Source: Membranipora membranacea
Lineage: Eukaryota; Bryozoa; Gymnolaemata; Cheilostomatida; Membraniporidae
Assembly: GCA_914767715.1 (NCBI GenBank)
Contig: OU612071.1
Span: 5,208,001 to 5,272,000 of the forward strand
Length of the DNA: 64,000 nucleotides
Direction: 5' to 3'
A model generated the notes under the pieces. It did not search any database. It was not told the DNA's origin and worked only from the letters and a program-made list of their open reading frames with translations. Positions 12,743 through 25,274 of this stretch are shown piece by piece (positions within the stretch are counted from its first letter, which is position 1; every line of letters begins with the position of its first letter). The position numbers and the translations under genes are program-made.

Positions 12743-12997
12743 TTATTTTAATCGTCTTCTTTTCCTCCAATTTCTCCGGTTTGCAACGACCACTACAGAT
12801 GAAAATAATCTGCAATGAAAAACATACAATCCATGACTGTGTCTAGTTTGGTGACTAGAGTTGTATTTATATCTATCTATTAGGTAACTAACTCGAACAC
12901 TAAAGTCAGGAAAAATGTATCTCTGCTGTGGGGGCGGTCTACTACACCATCCAGTAGGCCAACATGATGGGCTCCTGAATAATCCGATCGGCGTTAT
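12743..12997 (-). pseudogene. isolated terminal-exon copy of the short secreted receptor-module gene
   Basis: On the minus strand a TTTTTCAG acceptor is followed at 12997 by an open frame starting ITPIG and containing SCWPTGWCSRP and PQQRYI, then FPDFSVR, ending at a stop at 12743-12745. It matches the last exon of the gene at 57,634-59,524 over its whole first half (about 39 of 48 residues by eye, up to NSSH). The C-terminal tail differs and is slightly longer and basic (RRNWRKRRRLK). The acceptor is preserved and the frame is intact, but no upstream exons were found on this strand: the sequence beyond is SINE and satellite. It may be an orphan duplicate, the remnant of a paralogue destroyed by the array, or an exon spliced from far away. 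Confidence 0.8.
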
Positions 12998-13084
12998 CTG
13001 AAAAATATGTAGTGAGGCAATAAATTTTAAACACAATCAATTACACAAATGGTTGATTAATAAATCAGATGTAATATCACACGC

Positions 13085-13300
13085 CACATCCCGAAGCATG
13101 AGCAGCGAAATAACAATTGCCTTAGGAGCTAGGCTGCAATATCTGCGCCCATTTGCTCTCAGTTTGCAGGCAGGTCGGAGCACACCTGGGGGCCAACCAA
13201 ACCCCAATAGTCAATAGACTGCAGTGACATTCGAACCAACGACCTTCAACATTTGCATGTTAAAGGGACGGTGCTCTAACCAACTGAGCAACCGCCTACT
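13085..13300 (-). mobile_element. tRNA-derived SINE at the edge of the tandem array
   Basis: On the minus strand, GGCGGTTGCTCAGTTGG (A-box region, about 13293-13277) and GGTTCGAATGTC (B box, about 13238-13227) have tRNA spacing. Past the tRNA part is a body with GGGGT...TTGG and ACCTGCCTGCAAA words that recur in the copy at 44,405-44,560. This is therefore a SINE family with at least two copies in the window. Confidence 0.7.
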
Positions 13301-13349
13301 CCTGAGTCTTGTCAATGTTTTAGCTCAGATGAGACTTGGTGTTGGCGGG

Positions 13350-16300
13350 GTGTTTACGTCATGCAAATTCCTAAATATTGGCATCCTGCCAGTATTCATA
13401 GGGAACTTATGGCAACTTGAAATTTCAGAACAATTTAACTTTGGGCACGTTGGAATTTTTTCAGCTCAGATTAAAAGATATATTTGCTTTTGTCCCACCC
13501 AATTTCGCTTTAATCATACTCAATATGGAAGGTCAACTCACTCTCTATCATATCTTAAAATGTCTTTGATCTGCGACTATTCATTCTCTTCTGGTCTCAA
13601 TTTTAGGGAGGCATCTAAAAACAAAATATTGAAAAATTCAATATCTGTTAGATAACTTCCAAACTCAAATCAATTCAAGGCCAAATTCACGTCGTGCAAA
13701 TTCCTTAACATGGGCATCTTGCCATTATTTGAAGGGAACTTATGGCAATTTGAAATTTCAAAATAGTTTAACATGGGGCACGTTGGAATTTTTTCGGCAC
13801 AGACTAAATGTTTTAGTAGGTTTTGTCCCACCTCATTTCGCTTTTATCCTAATTCAAATGGAAGGGTAACTCGCGCTAAATCATATCTTAAAATGGCTTT
13901 GATCTGCGACTTTTCATTCTATGTCAGTCTTAGTTTTCAGGAAGCTCACTCTTGCATCAAAAAATAAAATATTGAAAAATTCAAAGTCTGCTAGATTACG
14001 TCCAAACTCAAATCAATTCAAGACCCAATTTTCATCATACAAACTCCTAGATATGGGCATCCTGTCATTATTTGAAGGGAACTTATGGCAACTTGAAATT
14101 TCAAAATAAGCTAACATGGGGCATGTTGGGATTTTTAAGTCTCAGATTAAATGATTTATTTGCTTTTGTCCCACCTCATTTCGCTTTTATCCTACTTAAT
14201 ATGGAAGGGCAACTTGCGCTTTATCATATCTTAATATGGGTTTGATCTGTGACTATTCATTCTCTGTCAGTCTCACTTTTAAGGAGGCTCACTCTTGCAT
14301 CAAAAAATAAAATATTGAAAAATTCAAAGTATAATAGATTACTTCCAAACTCAAATCAATTCAAGGCCCAATTGACGTCATGCAAATTCTTAGAAATGGG
14401 CATCATGCCATTATTTGAAGGGAACTAATGGCTATTTGGAATTTCAAAATTATTTAACATTTGGCACGTTGGGATTTTTATAGCTCACATTAAATGTTTT
14501 ATTTGCTTTTGTCCCTCCGCATTTCGCTTTTATCTTACTTCATATGAAAGGGCAACTCCCGTTCTATCATATCCGACAATGGCTTGGATCAGCGACTATT
14601 CATTTGCTGCCAATCTTAGTTGTAAGGAGGCTCACTCTTGCATCAAAAACTAAAATATTGAAATATTTAAAGTCTGTTAGATTACTTCCAAACTCAGTTC
14701 ATTTCAAGGCGCAATTTACGTCATGAAAACTGCTAGATATGGGCATCCTGACATTTTTTAAAGGGAACTTATGGCAATTTGAAATTTTAAAGAATTTAAG
14801 ATGGGGCACATTGAGATTTTTACGGCTCTGATTTAATGTTTATTTGCTTTTGTCCCACCTCGTTTCGCATTTATCCTACTTCATATGGAGGGGCAACTCG
14901 TGCTCTATCATATTTTAAAATAGCTTTGATCTGCGCCTCTTCATTCTCTGCAAGTCACAGTTGTAAGGAGGCTCACTCTTGCATCAAAAAAAAGACTATT
15001 GAAAAATTTAAAGTATGTTAGATTTCTTCCAAACTCAAATCAATTCAAGGCCCAATTTACGTCATGCAAATTCCTAACTATTGGCATCCTGTTATTATTT
15101 CAAGGGCACATATGGCAATTTGAAATTTCAGAATAGTTTAACATTGTGCACGTTGGGATTTTTTCGGCTCAGATTAAATCTTTTATTCGGTTTTGTCCCA
15201 TCTCATTTCACTTTTATCCTACTTCATATGGAAGGCAAACTCGCGCTCTATCATAACTTAAAATGGCTTCGATCTGCGACTATTTATTCTCTGCCAGTCT
15301 CAGTTGTAAGGAGGCTCACTCTTGCATCAAAAAATAAAATATTGAAAAATTCAAAGTCTGTTAGATTTCTTCCAAACTCAAATCAATTCAAGGCCCAATT
15401 TACGTCATGCAAATTCTGAAATATAAGCATCCTGCCATTAGTTGAAGGGAACTTATGGCAATTTGGAATTTGAAAATAATTTAACATTGAGCACGTTGGG
15501 ATTTTCATGGCTCAGATTAAATGTTTTATTTGCTTTTTTCCCACCGCATTTCGCTTTTATTCTACTTCATATGGAAGGGCAACTCGCGCTCTATCATATC
15601 CTAAAATGGCTTGGATCAGCGACTATTCATTCGCTGCCAATCTCAGTTGTAAGAGGCTCACTCTTGCATCAAGAAATAAAATATTGAAACATTCAAAGTC
15701 TGTTAGATTACTTCCAAACTCAAATCAATTCAAGGCCCAATTTACGTCATGCAAATTCCTAACTATTGGCATCCTGTTATTATTTCAAGGGCACATATGG
15801 CAATTTGAAATTTCAGAATAGTTTAACATTGTGCACGTTGGGACTTTTTTCGGCTCAGATTAAATCTTTTATTTGGTTTTTTCCCATCTCATTTAACTTT
15901 TATCCTACTTCATATGGAGGTACAACTCGCGATCTATCATATCTTAAAGTGGCTTTGATCTGCGCCTATCCATTCTCTGCAAGTCCCAGTTGTAAGGAGG
16001 CTCATTCTTGCATCAAAAAATAAAATATTGAGAAATTCAAAGTCTGTTAGACTAGTTTCAAACCCAAATCATTTCAAGGCCTCATTTACGTCATGCAAAC
16101 TCCTAGATATGGCCATCCTGTCATTACTTGAAGGGAACTTATGGCAACTTGAAATTTCAAAATAATTTAACATGGGGCATGTTGGGATTTTTAAGTCTCA
16201 GATTAAATGATTTATTTGGTTTTGTCCCACCTCATTTCGCTTTTATCCTACTTAATATGGAAGGGCAACTTGCGCATTATCATATCTTAATATGGGTTTG

Positions 16301-19300
16301 ATCTGAGACTATTCATTCTCTGTCAGTCTCACTTTTAAGTAGGCTCACTCTTGCATCAAAAAATAAAATATTGAAAAATTCAAAGTATAATAGATTACTT
16401 CAAAACTCAAATCAATTCAAGGCTCAATTGACGTCATACAAATTCTTAGAAATGGGCATCATGCCATTATTTAAAGGGAACTAATGGCTATTTGGAATTT
16501 CAAAATTATTTAACATTTGGCACGTTGGGATTTTTATAGCTCACATTAATTGTTTTATTTGCTTTTGTCCCTCCGCATTTTGCTTTTATCTTACTTCATA
16601 TGAAAGGGCAACTCCCGTTCTATCATATCCGACAATGGCTTGGATCAGCGACTATTCATTTGCTGCCAATCTCAGTTGTAAGGAGGCTCACTCTTGCATC
16701 AAAAACTAAAATATTGAAAAATTTAAAGTCTGTTAGATTACTTCCAAACTCAGTTCATTTCAAGGCGCAATTTACGTCATGCAAACTACTAGATATGGGC
16801 ATCCTGACATTTTTTGAAGGGAACTTATGGCAATTTGAAATTTTAAAGAATTTAACATGGGGCATGTTGGGATTTTTACGGCTCTGATTAATTGTTTTAT
16901 TTGCTTTTGTCCCATCTCATTTCGCTTTTATCCTACTTCATATGGAAGGTTAACTCGTGCTCTATCATATCTTAAAATGGCTTTGATCCGCGCCTCTTCA
17001 TTCTCTGCAAGTCACAGTTGTAAGGAGGCTCACTCTTGCATCAAAAAGTAAAATATTGAGAAATTCAAAGTCTATTAGATTTCTTCCAAACTAAAATCAA
17101 TTCAAGGCCCAATTTATATCATGCAAATTCTTAAATGTGGGCATCCTGCCATTAGTTGAAGGGAACTTATGGCAATTTGGTATTTAAGAAATTTAAAAAT
17201 GCGGCACGTTGGGATTTTTACGGCTCTGATTAATTGTTTTATTTGCTTTTGTCCCATCTCATTTCGCTTTTATCCTACTTCATATGGAAGGCCAACTCGC
17301 GCTCTATCATAACCTAAAATGGCTTGGATCTGCGACTATTCATCCTCAGTCAGTCTTAGTTTTAAGGAAGCTCACTCTTGCATCAAAAATAAAATATTGA
17401 AAATGTCAAAATTTGTTAGATTACTTCCAAACTCAAATCATTTCAAGGCCCAACGTATGTCATGCAAACACCTAGATATGGGCATCCTGCCGTTGTTTGA
17501 AGGGAAATTATGGCAATTTGAAATTTCAGAATAATTTAATATTGTGCACGTTGGGAGTTTTTTGGCTCTGATTAAATGTTTTATTTGCTTTTGTCCCTTC
17601 TCGTTTCGCTTTCATCCTACTTCATATGGAAGGGCAACTCGCGCTTTATCATTACTTATGATGGCTTGGATCTGAGACTATTCATTCTCTGTCAGTCTCA
17701 CTTTTAAGGAGGCTCACTCTTGCATCAAAAAATGAATTATTGAAAAAGTCAAAATTTATTAGATTACTTCAAAACTCAAATCAATTCAAGGCCCACTTTT
17801 CGTAAAGCAAACTCCTAGATATGGGCATCCTGCCATTAATTTAAGGGAACTTATGGCAATCTGAAACTTCAAAATAATTTATAATTTGGCACGTTTGAAA
17901 TTTTCCGGCTCAGATTAAACTTTTTTTTTGCTTTTGATCCACCTCATTTCGCTTTAATCCTACTTAATATGGAAGGTCAAATCGCGCTCTATCATATCTG
18001 AAAATGGCTTGGATCTGCGACCATTCATTCCCTGTCAGTTTCAGTTTTAAGGAGGCTCACTCTTGCAACAAAAAATAAATTAGTGAAAAATTAAAAGTCT
18101 GCTAGATTACTTCCAAACTGAAATCAATTCAAGGCCCAATTTACGTCATGCAAATTCGTAAATATGGGCATCTTGCCATTACTTGAAGGGAACTTATGGC
18201 AATTTGAAATTTCAAAATAATTTAACATTGGGCACGTTTGAATTTTTTCGGCTCAGATTAACTATTTTATTCGCTTTTGTCCCAATTCATTTCGCATTTA
18301 TCCTACTTCATAAGGAAGGGCCACTTGCGCTCTATCATATCTTAAATTGGCTTTGATCTGCCACTATTCATTCCCTGTCAGTCTCAGTTTTAAGGCGGCT
18401 CACTCTTGAATCAAAAAATAAAATATTGAAATATTCAGAGTCTGCTAGATATCTCTCAAACACAAATCAATTCAAGGCCCAATTTAGGTCATGCAGATTC
18501 CTAAATATGGGCATCCTGCCATAATTTGAAGGGAACTTATGGCAATTTGAAATTTAAAAATACTTTAACATGGGGCACGTTTGAATTTTTTCAGCTCAGA
18601 TCAATTGTTTCATTTGCGTTTGTCCAACCTCATTTTGCTTTTATCCTACTTTATATGCAGGTGCAACTCGCGCTCTATCATATCTCAATATAGCTTTGAT
18701 CTTCGACTATTCATTCTCTACCAGTCTCAGTTTTAAGAAGGCTCACTCTTGCATCAAAAAATAAAATATTGAAAAATTCAAAGTCTGTTAGATAACTTCC
18801 AAACTCAAATAAATACAAGGTCCAATTTAGGTCATGCAGATTCCTTAATATGGGCATCCTGCCATAATTTGACGGGAACTTATGGCAATTTGAAATTTAA
18901 AAATAGTTTAACATGGGGCACGTTTGAATTTTTTCAGCTCAGATCATTTGTTTTATTTGCGTTTGTCCAACCCCATTTTGCTTTTATCCTACTTTATATG
19001 CAGGTGCAACTCGCGCTCTATCATATCTAAAAGTGGCTTGGATCTGCGACTATTCATTCTCTGCCAATCTCGGTTGTAAGGAGGCTCACTCTTGCATCAA
19101 AAAATAAAATGTTGAAAAATTCAAAGTCTGTTAGATTACTTCCAAACTCAGATCAATTGAAGGACCAATTTACGTGATGCAAATTCCTAAATATGGGCAT
19201 CCTGTTATTATTTCAAGGGAACAAATGGGAAGTTGAAATTTCAGAGTAATTAAACATTGTGCACGTTGGGATTTTTTCGGCTCAGATTAAACGTTTTATT

Positions 19301-22300
19301 TGCCTTTGTCCCACCTCATTTCGCTTTAATCCTACAAAATATTGAAAAATTCAAAGTATGTTAGATTACTTCCAAATTCAAATCAATTCAAGGCCCCATT
19401 TAGTTCATGCGTATTCTTTAATATGGGCATCCTGTCATCATTTGAAGGGAACTTATTGCAATTTGAAATTACAAAATATTTTAACATGGGGCACGTAGGG
19501 ATTTCTTCGGCTCAGATTAAATGTTTTATTCGCTTTTGTTCCACATCAATTCGCTTTTATCCTACTTCATATGGAAGGGCAACTTGCGCTCTATCATTTC
19601 TTAATATGTCTTTGATCTGTGACTATTCATTCTCTGTCAGTTTCAGTTTTATGGAGGCTCACTCTTAAAACAAAAAATAAATATTGAAAATTCAAAATTT
19701 TTTAAATTACTTCCAAACTCAAATCAATTCAAGGCCTAATTTTTCTCATGAAAACTCCAAGACATGGGCATCCTGCCACTATTTGAAGGGGACTTATGGC
19801 AAATAGAAATTTCAAAATAATTTAACATTGGGCACGTTTCAAATTTTTCGGCTCAGATTAAATGTTTTATTTGCTTTTGTCCCAATTCATTTCGCATTTA
19901 TCCTACCTCATAAGGAAGGGCCACTTGCGCTCTATCATATCTTAAATTGGCTTTGATCTGCCACTATTCATTCTCTGTTAGTCTCAGTTTTATGGAGGGT
20001 CACTCTTGGATCGAAAAATAAAATATTGAAAAATTCAAAGTCTGTTAGACTACTTCCAAACTCATCTCAATTCAAGGCTTAATGTTTGTCATGCAAATTC
20101 TTAAATATGGGCATCCTGTTATTATTTGAAGAGAACATATGGCAATTTGAAATATCAAAATAATTTAACATTGTGCACGTTGGGATTTTTTCGGCTCAGA
20201 TTAAATTTTTCATTTGCTTTTGTCCCACCTCATTTCGCTCTTATCTTATGTTAGATTACTTCCAAGCTCAATTCATTTCAAGGGGCAGTTTGTGTCATGC
20301 AATTTCCTAGATATGGGCGTCGTGCCATCATTTGAAGGGAAATTATGGCAATTTGAAACTTCAAAATAATTTAACATGGGGCACGTCAGGATTTTTACGG
20401 CTCAGATTAAACTTTTTATTTGCTTTAGTCCCACCTCATATCGCTTTTATCCTTCTTTCCATGGAAGGGCAACTCGCGCTTTATCATATCTTAAAATGGC
20501 TTGGATCTGCGACTATTCATTCTCTGCCAGCCTCAGATTTAATGAGGCTCACTCTTGCATCAAAATATAAAATATTGAAAAATTCAAGGTATGTTAGATT
20601 ACTTTCAAACTCAAATCAATTCAAGGCCAAGTTTATGTCATGCAAATTCCTAAATATGGGCATCCTGTTATTATTTCAAGGGAACATATGGGAAGTTGAA
20701 ATTTCAGAGTAATTAAACATTGTGCACGTTGGGATTTCTTCGGCTCAGATTAAATGTTTTATTTGCCTTTGTCCCACCTCATTTCGCTTTAATCCTACTC
20801 CATATGGAAGGGCAACTCGCGCTCTATCATGTTTTAAAATGACTTGGATCTGCAACTATCCATTCTCTGCCAGTCTCAGTTGAAAGGAGGCTCACTCTTG
20901 CATCAAAAACTAAAATATTGAAAAATTCAAAGTCTATTAGATTACTTCCAAACTCGAATCAACTCAAGGCCCAATTCACATTATGCAAATTCTTAAATAT
21001 GGGCATCCTGCCATTATTTGAAGGGAACTTATGGCAATTTGAAATTTAAAAAATTTAACATGGGGCACGTCGGGATTTTCCGGCTCAGATTGAAATTTTT
21101 TTTTCCTTTTGTCCCACCTCATTTCGCTTTTATACTACTTGATATGGAAGGGCAACTTGCGCTCTATCATATCTTAAATTAACTTTGATCTGTGACTATT
21201 CATTCTCCCTCAGTTTCAGTTTTATGGAGGCTTACTCTTGCATCAAAAGATAAAATATTGAAAAATTCAAAGTCTGTTAGATTACTTCCAAACTCAAATT
21301 AATTCAAGGGCCAATTTACGTCATGAAAATTCTTAAATATGGGCATCCTGCCATTATTTGAAGGAAACTTATGGCAATTTAAAATTTCAGAATAATTTAA
21401 CATTGTGCAAGTTGGGATTTTTTCGGCTCAGATTAAAATTTTTATTTCCTTTTGTCCCACCTCATTTTGCTTTTATCCTACTTCATGTGGAAGGGCAACT
21501 TGCGCTCCATCATGTTTTAAAATGACTTGGATCTGCAACTATTCATTCTCTGCCAGTCTCAGTTGAAAGGAGGCTCACTCTTGCATCAAAAACTAAAATA
21601 TTGAAAAATTCAAGTATGTTAGATTACTTCCAAACTCAAATTAATTCAAGGCCACATTTCCGATATGCAAATTCCTAAATATGGGCATCCTGTTATTATT
21701 TCAAGGGAACATATGGGAATTTGAAATTTCAGAATAGTTTAACATCGTGCACGTTGGGATTTTTTCGGCCCAGATTAAATCGTTTATTTGCTTTTGTCCC
21801 ACCTCATTTCGCTTTAATCCTACTCCGTATGGAAGGGCAACTCGCCCCCTATCAGATCTTAAAATGGCTTTGATCTGCGACTATTCATTCTCTGTCAGTC
21901 TCACTTTTAAGGAAGCTCAATCTTGCATCAAAAAATAAAATATTGAAAAATTCAAAGTATGTTAGATTACTTCCAAACTCAAATCAATTCAAGGCCCAAT
22001 TTACGTCGTGCGAATTCCTAAATATGACCATCCTGCCATTATTTGAAGGAAACTTATGGCAATTTGAAATTAAAAAAATTTGACATGGGGCATGTTGGGA
22101 TTTTTCTGGCTCTGATTAAATGTTTTATTTTCTTTTCTACCACCTCATTTTGCTTTTATCCTACTTCATATGGAAGGGCATCTTGCGCTCTATCATATCT
22201 TAATATGGCTTTGATCTGCGACTATTCATTCTCTGTCAGTTTCAGTTTTATGGAGGCTCACTCTTGCATCAAAAAATAAAATATTGAAAAATTCAAAGTC

Positions 22301-24345
22301 TGTTAGATTACTTCCAAACTCTAATCAACTCAAGGCCCAATTCACGTCATGCAAATTCTTAAATATGGGCATCCTGCCATTATTTGAAGGGAACTTATGG
22401 CAATTTGAAATTTAAAAAATTTAACATGGGGCATGTTGGGATTTTTACGGCTCTGATCAAATGTTTTATTTTCTTTTCTACCACCTAATTTCATTTTTAT
22501 CCTACTTCATATGGAAGGGCAAATCGCCCTCTATCATATCTTAGAATGGCATGGATATTCAACCATTCATTCTCTGCCAGTCTCAGTTGAAAATGGCTCA
22601 CTCTTGCATCAAAAACCAAAATATTGAAAAATTCAATGTCTGTTAGATTACTTCCAAACTCGAATCAACTCAAGGCCCAATTCAAGTCGTGCAAATTCTT
22701 AAATATGGGCATACTGCCATTATTTGAAGGGAACTTATGGCATTTTGAAATTTAAAAAAATTAATATGGGGCATTTTGGGATTTTTACGGCTCAGATTAA
22801 ACTTTTTATTTGCTTTTGTCCCACCTCATATCGCTTTTATCCTACTTCATATGGAAGGGCAACTTGCGCTATATCATATCTTAAAGTGGCTTTGATCTGC
22901 AACTATTCATTCTCTGCAAGTCTCAGTTCTAAGGAGGCTCACTCTTGCATCAAAAAATAAAATATTGAAAAATTCCAAGTCTGTTGGATTACTTCCGAAC
23001 TCAGTTCATTTCAAGACGCAATTTATGTCATACAAACTCCTCGATATGGGCATCCTGCCATTACTTGAAGTGAACTAATGGCAATTAGAAATTTCCAAAT
23101 AAGTTAACATGGGGCACATTGGAACGTTTTCGGCTCAGATTAAATGTTTTATTTGCTTTTGTCCCACCTCATTTCGCCTTTATCCTACTTCATATGGAAG
23201 GGCAACTCGCGCTCTATCATATCTTAATATGGCTTTGATCTGCGACTATTCATTCTCTTTCAGTCTCACTTTTAAGGAGGCTCACTCTTGCATCAAAAAG
23301 TAAAATATTGAAAAATTCAAAGTCTGCTAGATAACTTCCAAACTCAAATCAATTCAACGCCCAATTTACGTCATGCGAATTCCTAAATATGGCCATCCTG
23401 CCATTATTTGAAGGGAACTTATAGCAATTTGAAATTTCAAAAAATTTAACATGGGGCACGTTTGGATTTTCACGGCTCAGAATCAAGGTTTTATTTTCTT
23501 TTGTCCCACCTCATTTTGCTTTTATCCTACTGCATATGTAAGAGCAACTCGCGCTCTATCATATCTTAAAATGGCTTTGATCTGCGACAATTCATTCTCT
23601 GTCAGTCTCACTTTTAAGGAGGCTCACTCTTGCAGCAAAAAATAAAATATTGAAAGATTGAAAGAATGTTAGTTTACTTCCAAACTCAAATCAATTTAAG
23701 GCCCAATTTACGTCACGCGAATTTTTAAATATGGCCATCCTGCCATAATTTGAAGGAAACTAATGGCAGTTTGAAATTTAGAAAATTTAACATGGGGCAC
23801 ATTGGGATTTTTACGGCTCAGATCAAATGTTTTATTTTCTTTTGTCCCACCTCATTTTGCTTTTATCCTACTGCATATGTAAGAGCAACTCGCGCTCTAT
23901 CATATCATGAAATTGATTTGATCTGCGACTATTCATTCTCTGTCAGTCTCACTTTTTAGGAGGCTCACTTTTGCATCAAAAATTAAAATATTCAAATATT
24001 CAAAGTCTGCTAGATTACTTCCAAACTCAAATAAACTCAAGGCCCGATATAAGTCATGCAAATTCCTATATATGGGCATCCTGCCATTATTTGAAGGGAA
24101 CTTATGCAAATTGAAATTTCAAAATAATTTAAAATGGGGCACGTTGGAATTTTTTCAGCTCAGATTAAATGTTTTAATTGGTTTTGTCCCACCTCATTTC
24201 GCTTTCATGTGGAAGAGCAACTCATGCTCTATCATATCTGAAAATGGCTTTGATCAGCGACTATTTATTAACTGCCAGTCTCAGTTATAAGGAGGCTCAC
24301 TCTCACTCTAGCATCAAGAAATAAAATAACGAAAAATTTAAAAAT
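13350..24345. repeat. ~11-kb tandem satellite array, ~342-bp monomer, about 33 copies
   Basis: The marker GGCACGTTGGGATTTTT (with variants) recurs at about 13444, 13776, 14117, 14461, 14801, 15146, 15489, 15831, 16177, 16519, 16858, 17203, 17544, 17886, 18228, 18573, 18914, 19257, 19492, 19830, 20174, 20379, 20719, 21060, 21408, 21744, 22086, 22429, 22769, 23112, 23453, 23798 and 24138. Spacing is 338-346 bp except for two short steps (19257 to 19492, 20174 to 20379). Other fixed words per monomer are ATGGGCATCCTGCCATTA, CTTCATATGGAAGGGCAA and GGCTCACTCTTGCATCAAAA. All monomers are head-to-tail. Divergence between neighbours is considerable, so the array is not young as a whole. Confidence 0.97.
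14040..17052. repeat. block duplication inside the satellite (~1 kb, offset ~2.06 kb)
   Basis: Three successive monomers at about 14040-15000 share private variants with those at about 16097-17052. Examples are TTTTTAAGTCTCAGATTAAA, CTCCGCATTT with ATGAAAGGGCAACTCCCG, and CATTTTTT in place of CATTATTT. The offset of about 2,058 bp equals six monomers. A second pair with private variants (GGCACATATGGCAATTTG) lies about 685 bp apart (15066 and 15745). Confidence 0.8.
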
Positions 24346-24584
24346 GTGTACTATCGGTAATAATCAAAGTTGTCCTGTCTTCTCATACCACTACCCTCCT
24401 CCCCTCCCCCCCCCACATCAGACAAGAAAAGACCTCAGCACTCACACTCTTTATGGAAAATAGGTGGTGTCATGATACCAGACCAAGACTCAATTTAGTA
24501 CTTCAGTAGTTTTAAATTAGATCCATTTTGCAAGAGTAGTAGGTGTTGTCAGCATGTCAGTAGAGGGGCAACTCAAATGATGTC

Positions 24585-24610
24585 AAACTGGATCATACAT
24601 GATCCAGTTT
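24585..24610. repeat. perfect 12-bp inverted repeat
   Basis: AAACTGGATCAT, a two-base spacer, then ATGATCCAGTTT. It lies 57 bp upstream of the distal last exon, in its presumed intron. It could be a hairpin in the pre-mRNA or a dimeric protein site; neither is shown. Confidence 0.7.
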
Positions 24611-24666
24611 TAACTGAAGTTGTGTTACATTCATTGGCTTACATCACATTGATGTCTCTTTATCAG

Positions 24667-24838
24667 GTATATTATGGAGTCATGTGGCATTAAAGATTCA
24701 TGGGCTCAGGGCGGCAGAGTTCATCTTAAGAAATCATTGAATGACAGAGAGCAGCTGTCATGTGCATGGACAAGCGCTACAAGAACAGGTTCCCTCTTCA
24801 TCAGCGCTTCTTGTGTCAGAAATCTGTTTCTTGAGTGA
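24667..24838 (+). CDS. distal duplicated last exon of the cysteine-rich secreted protein
   Basis: A TTTATCAG acceptor precedes a 172-bp open segment in the same entry phase as the exon at 11515. It starts with the same codons (YIMESC) and ends at a TGA (24836-24838). The protein matches the proximal exon through REQL(S/A)C(S/A)W and SASCVRN but is five codons shorter, having lost residues around the central Thr/Arg-rich stretch; roughly 55% identical by eye. No copies of exons 1-3 are seen between 24,345 and 24,667. It may therefore be an alternative last exon reached by a 14-kb splice across the satellite (protein of about 194 aa), or the surviving piece of a tandem gene duplicate. Confidence 0.75.
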
Positions 24839-24906
24839 GGCAAAGAGTGTATTTTAACGGTTTCAGATTAAATTGATTCATTTCAGCTAAAACTGATTCT
24901 GATAAC

Positions 24907-24912
24907 AATAAA
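24907..24912 (+). terminator. polyadenylation signal (distal last exon)
   Basis: AATAAA 68 bp after the stop of the distal exon, supporting its use as a true 3' end. Confidence 0.65.
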
Positions 24913-25274
24913 ACACTCTACATTTAAACTTTAGACTTCATGATTGCCAACACAAAATAACAAATATTCACTCTTCACATTATTAAAAAAACATATTACA
25001 GCCTGAATTTCCGAACAAGCCAAAACAATATATATTATATATACAGCATTATTAAATACAAAAATAACAGCTGAAAAATAGCATTATCATAAATTGCAGA
25101 GTGAGGAAAATAACTCAATCCACATTGGAAAAGTCACAAGGGACTTAAATTTTGAAAATGTATTAGCTGTATTTGCGAATCTTTGTCTTTTGAAATAAAA
25201 ATAAAATAATCCCTGTGAAGCTTCGCGCATAACTTGACAGAATACTAAATGATTTAGACGAATGGAATTGAGTG

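Noticed and set aside
13350-24345. Tandem array as a repeat-protein gene.
   Set aside because: Frames are broken in most monomers by stops and frame-shifting indels, and monomer length is not held to a multiple of three.
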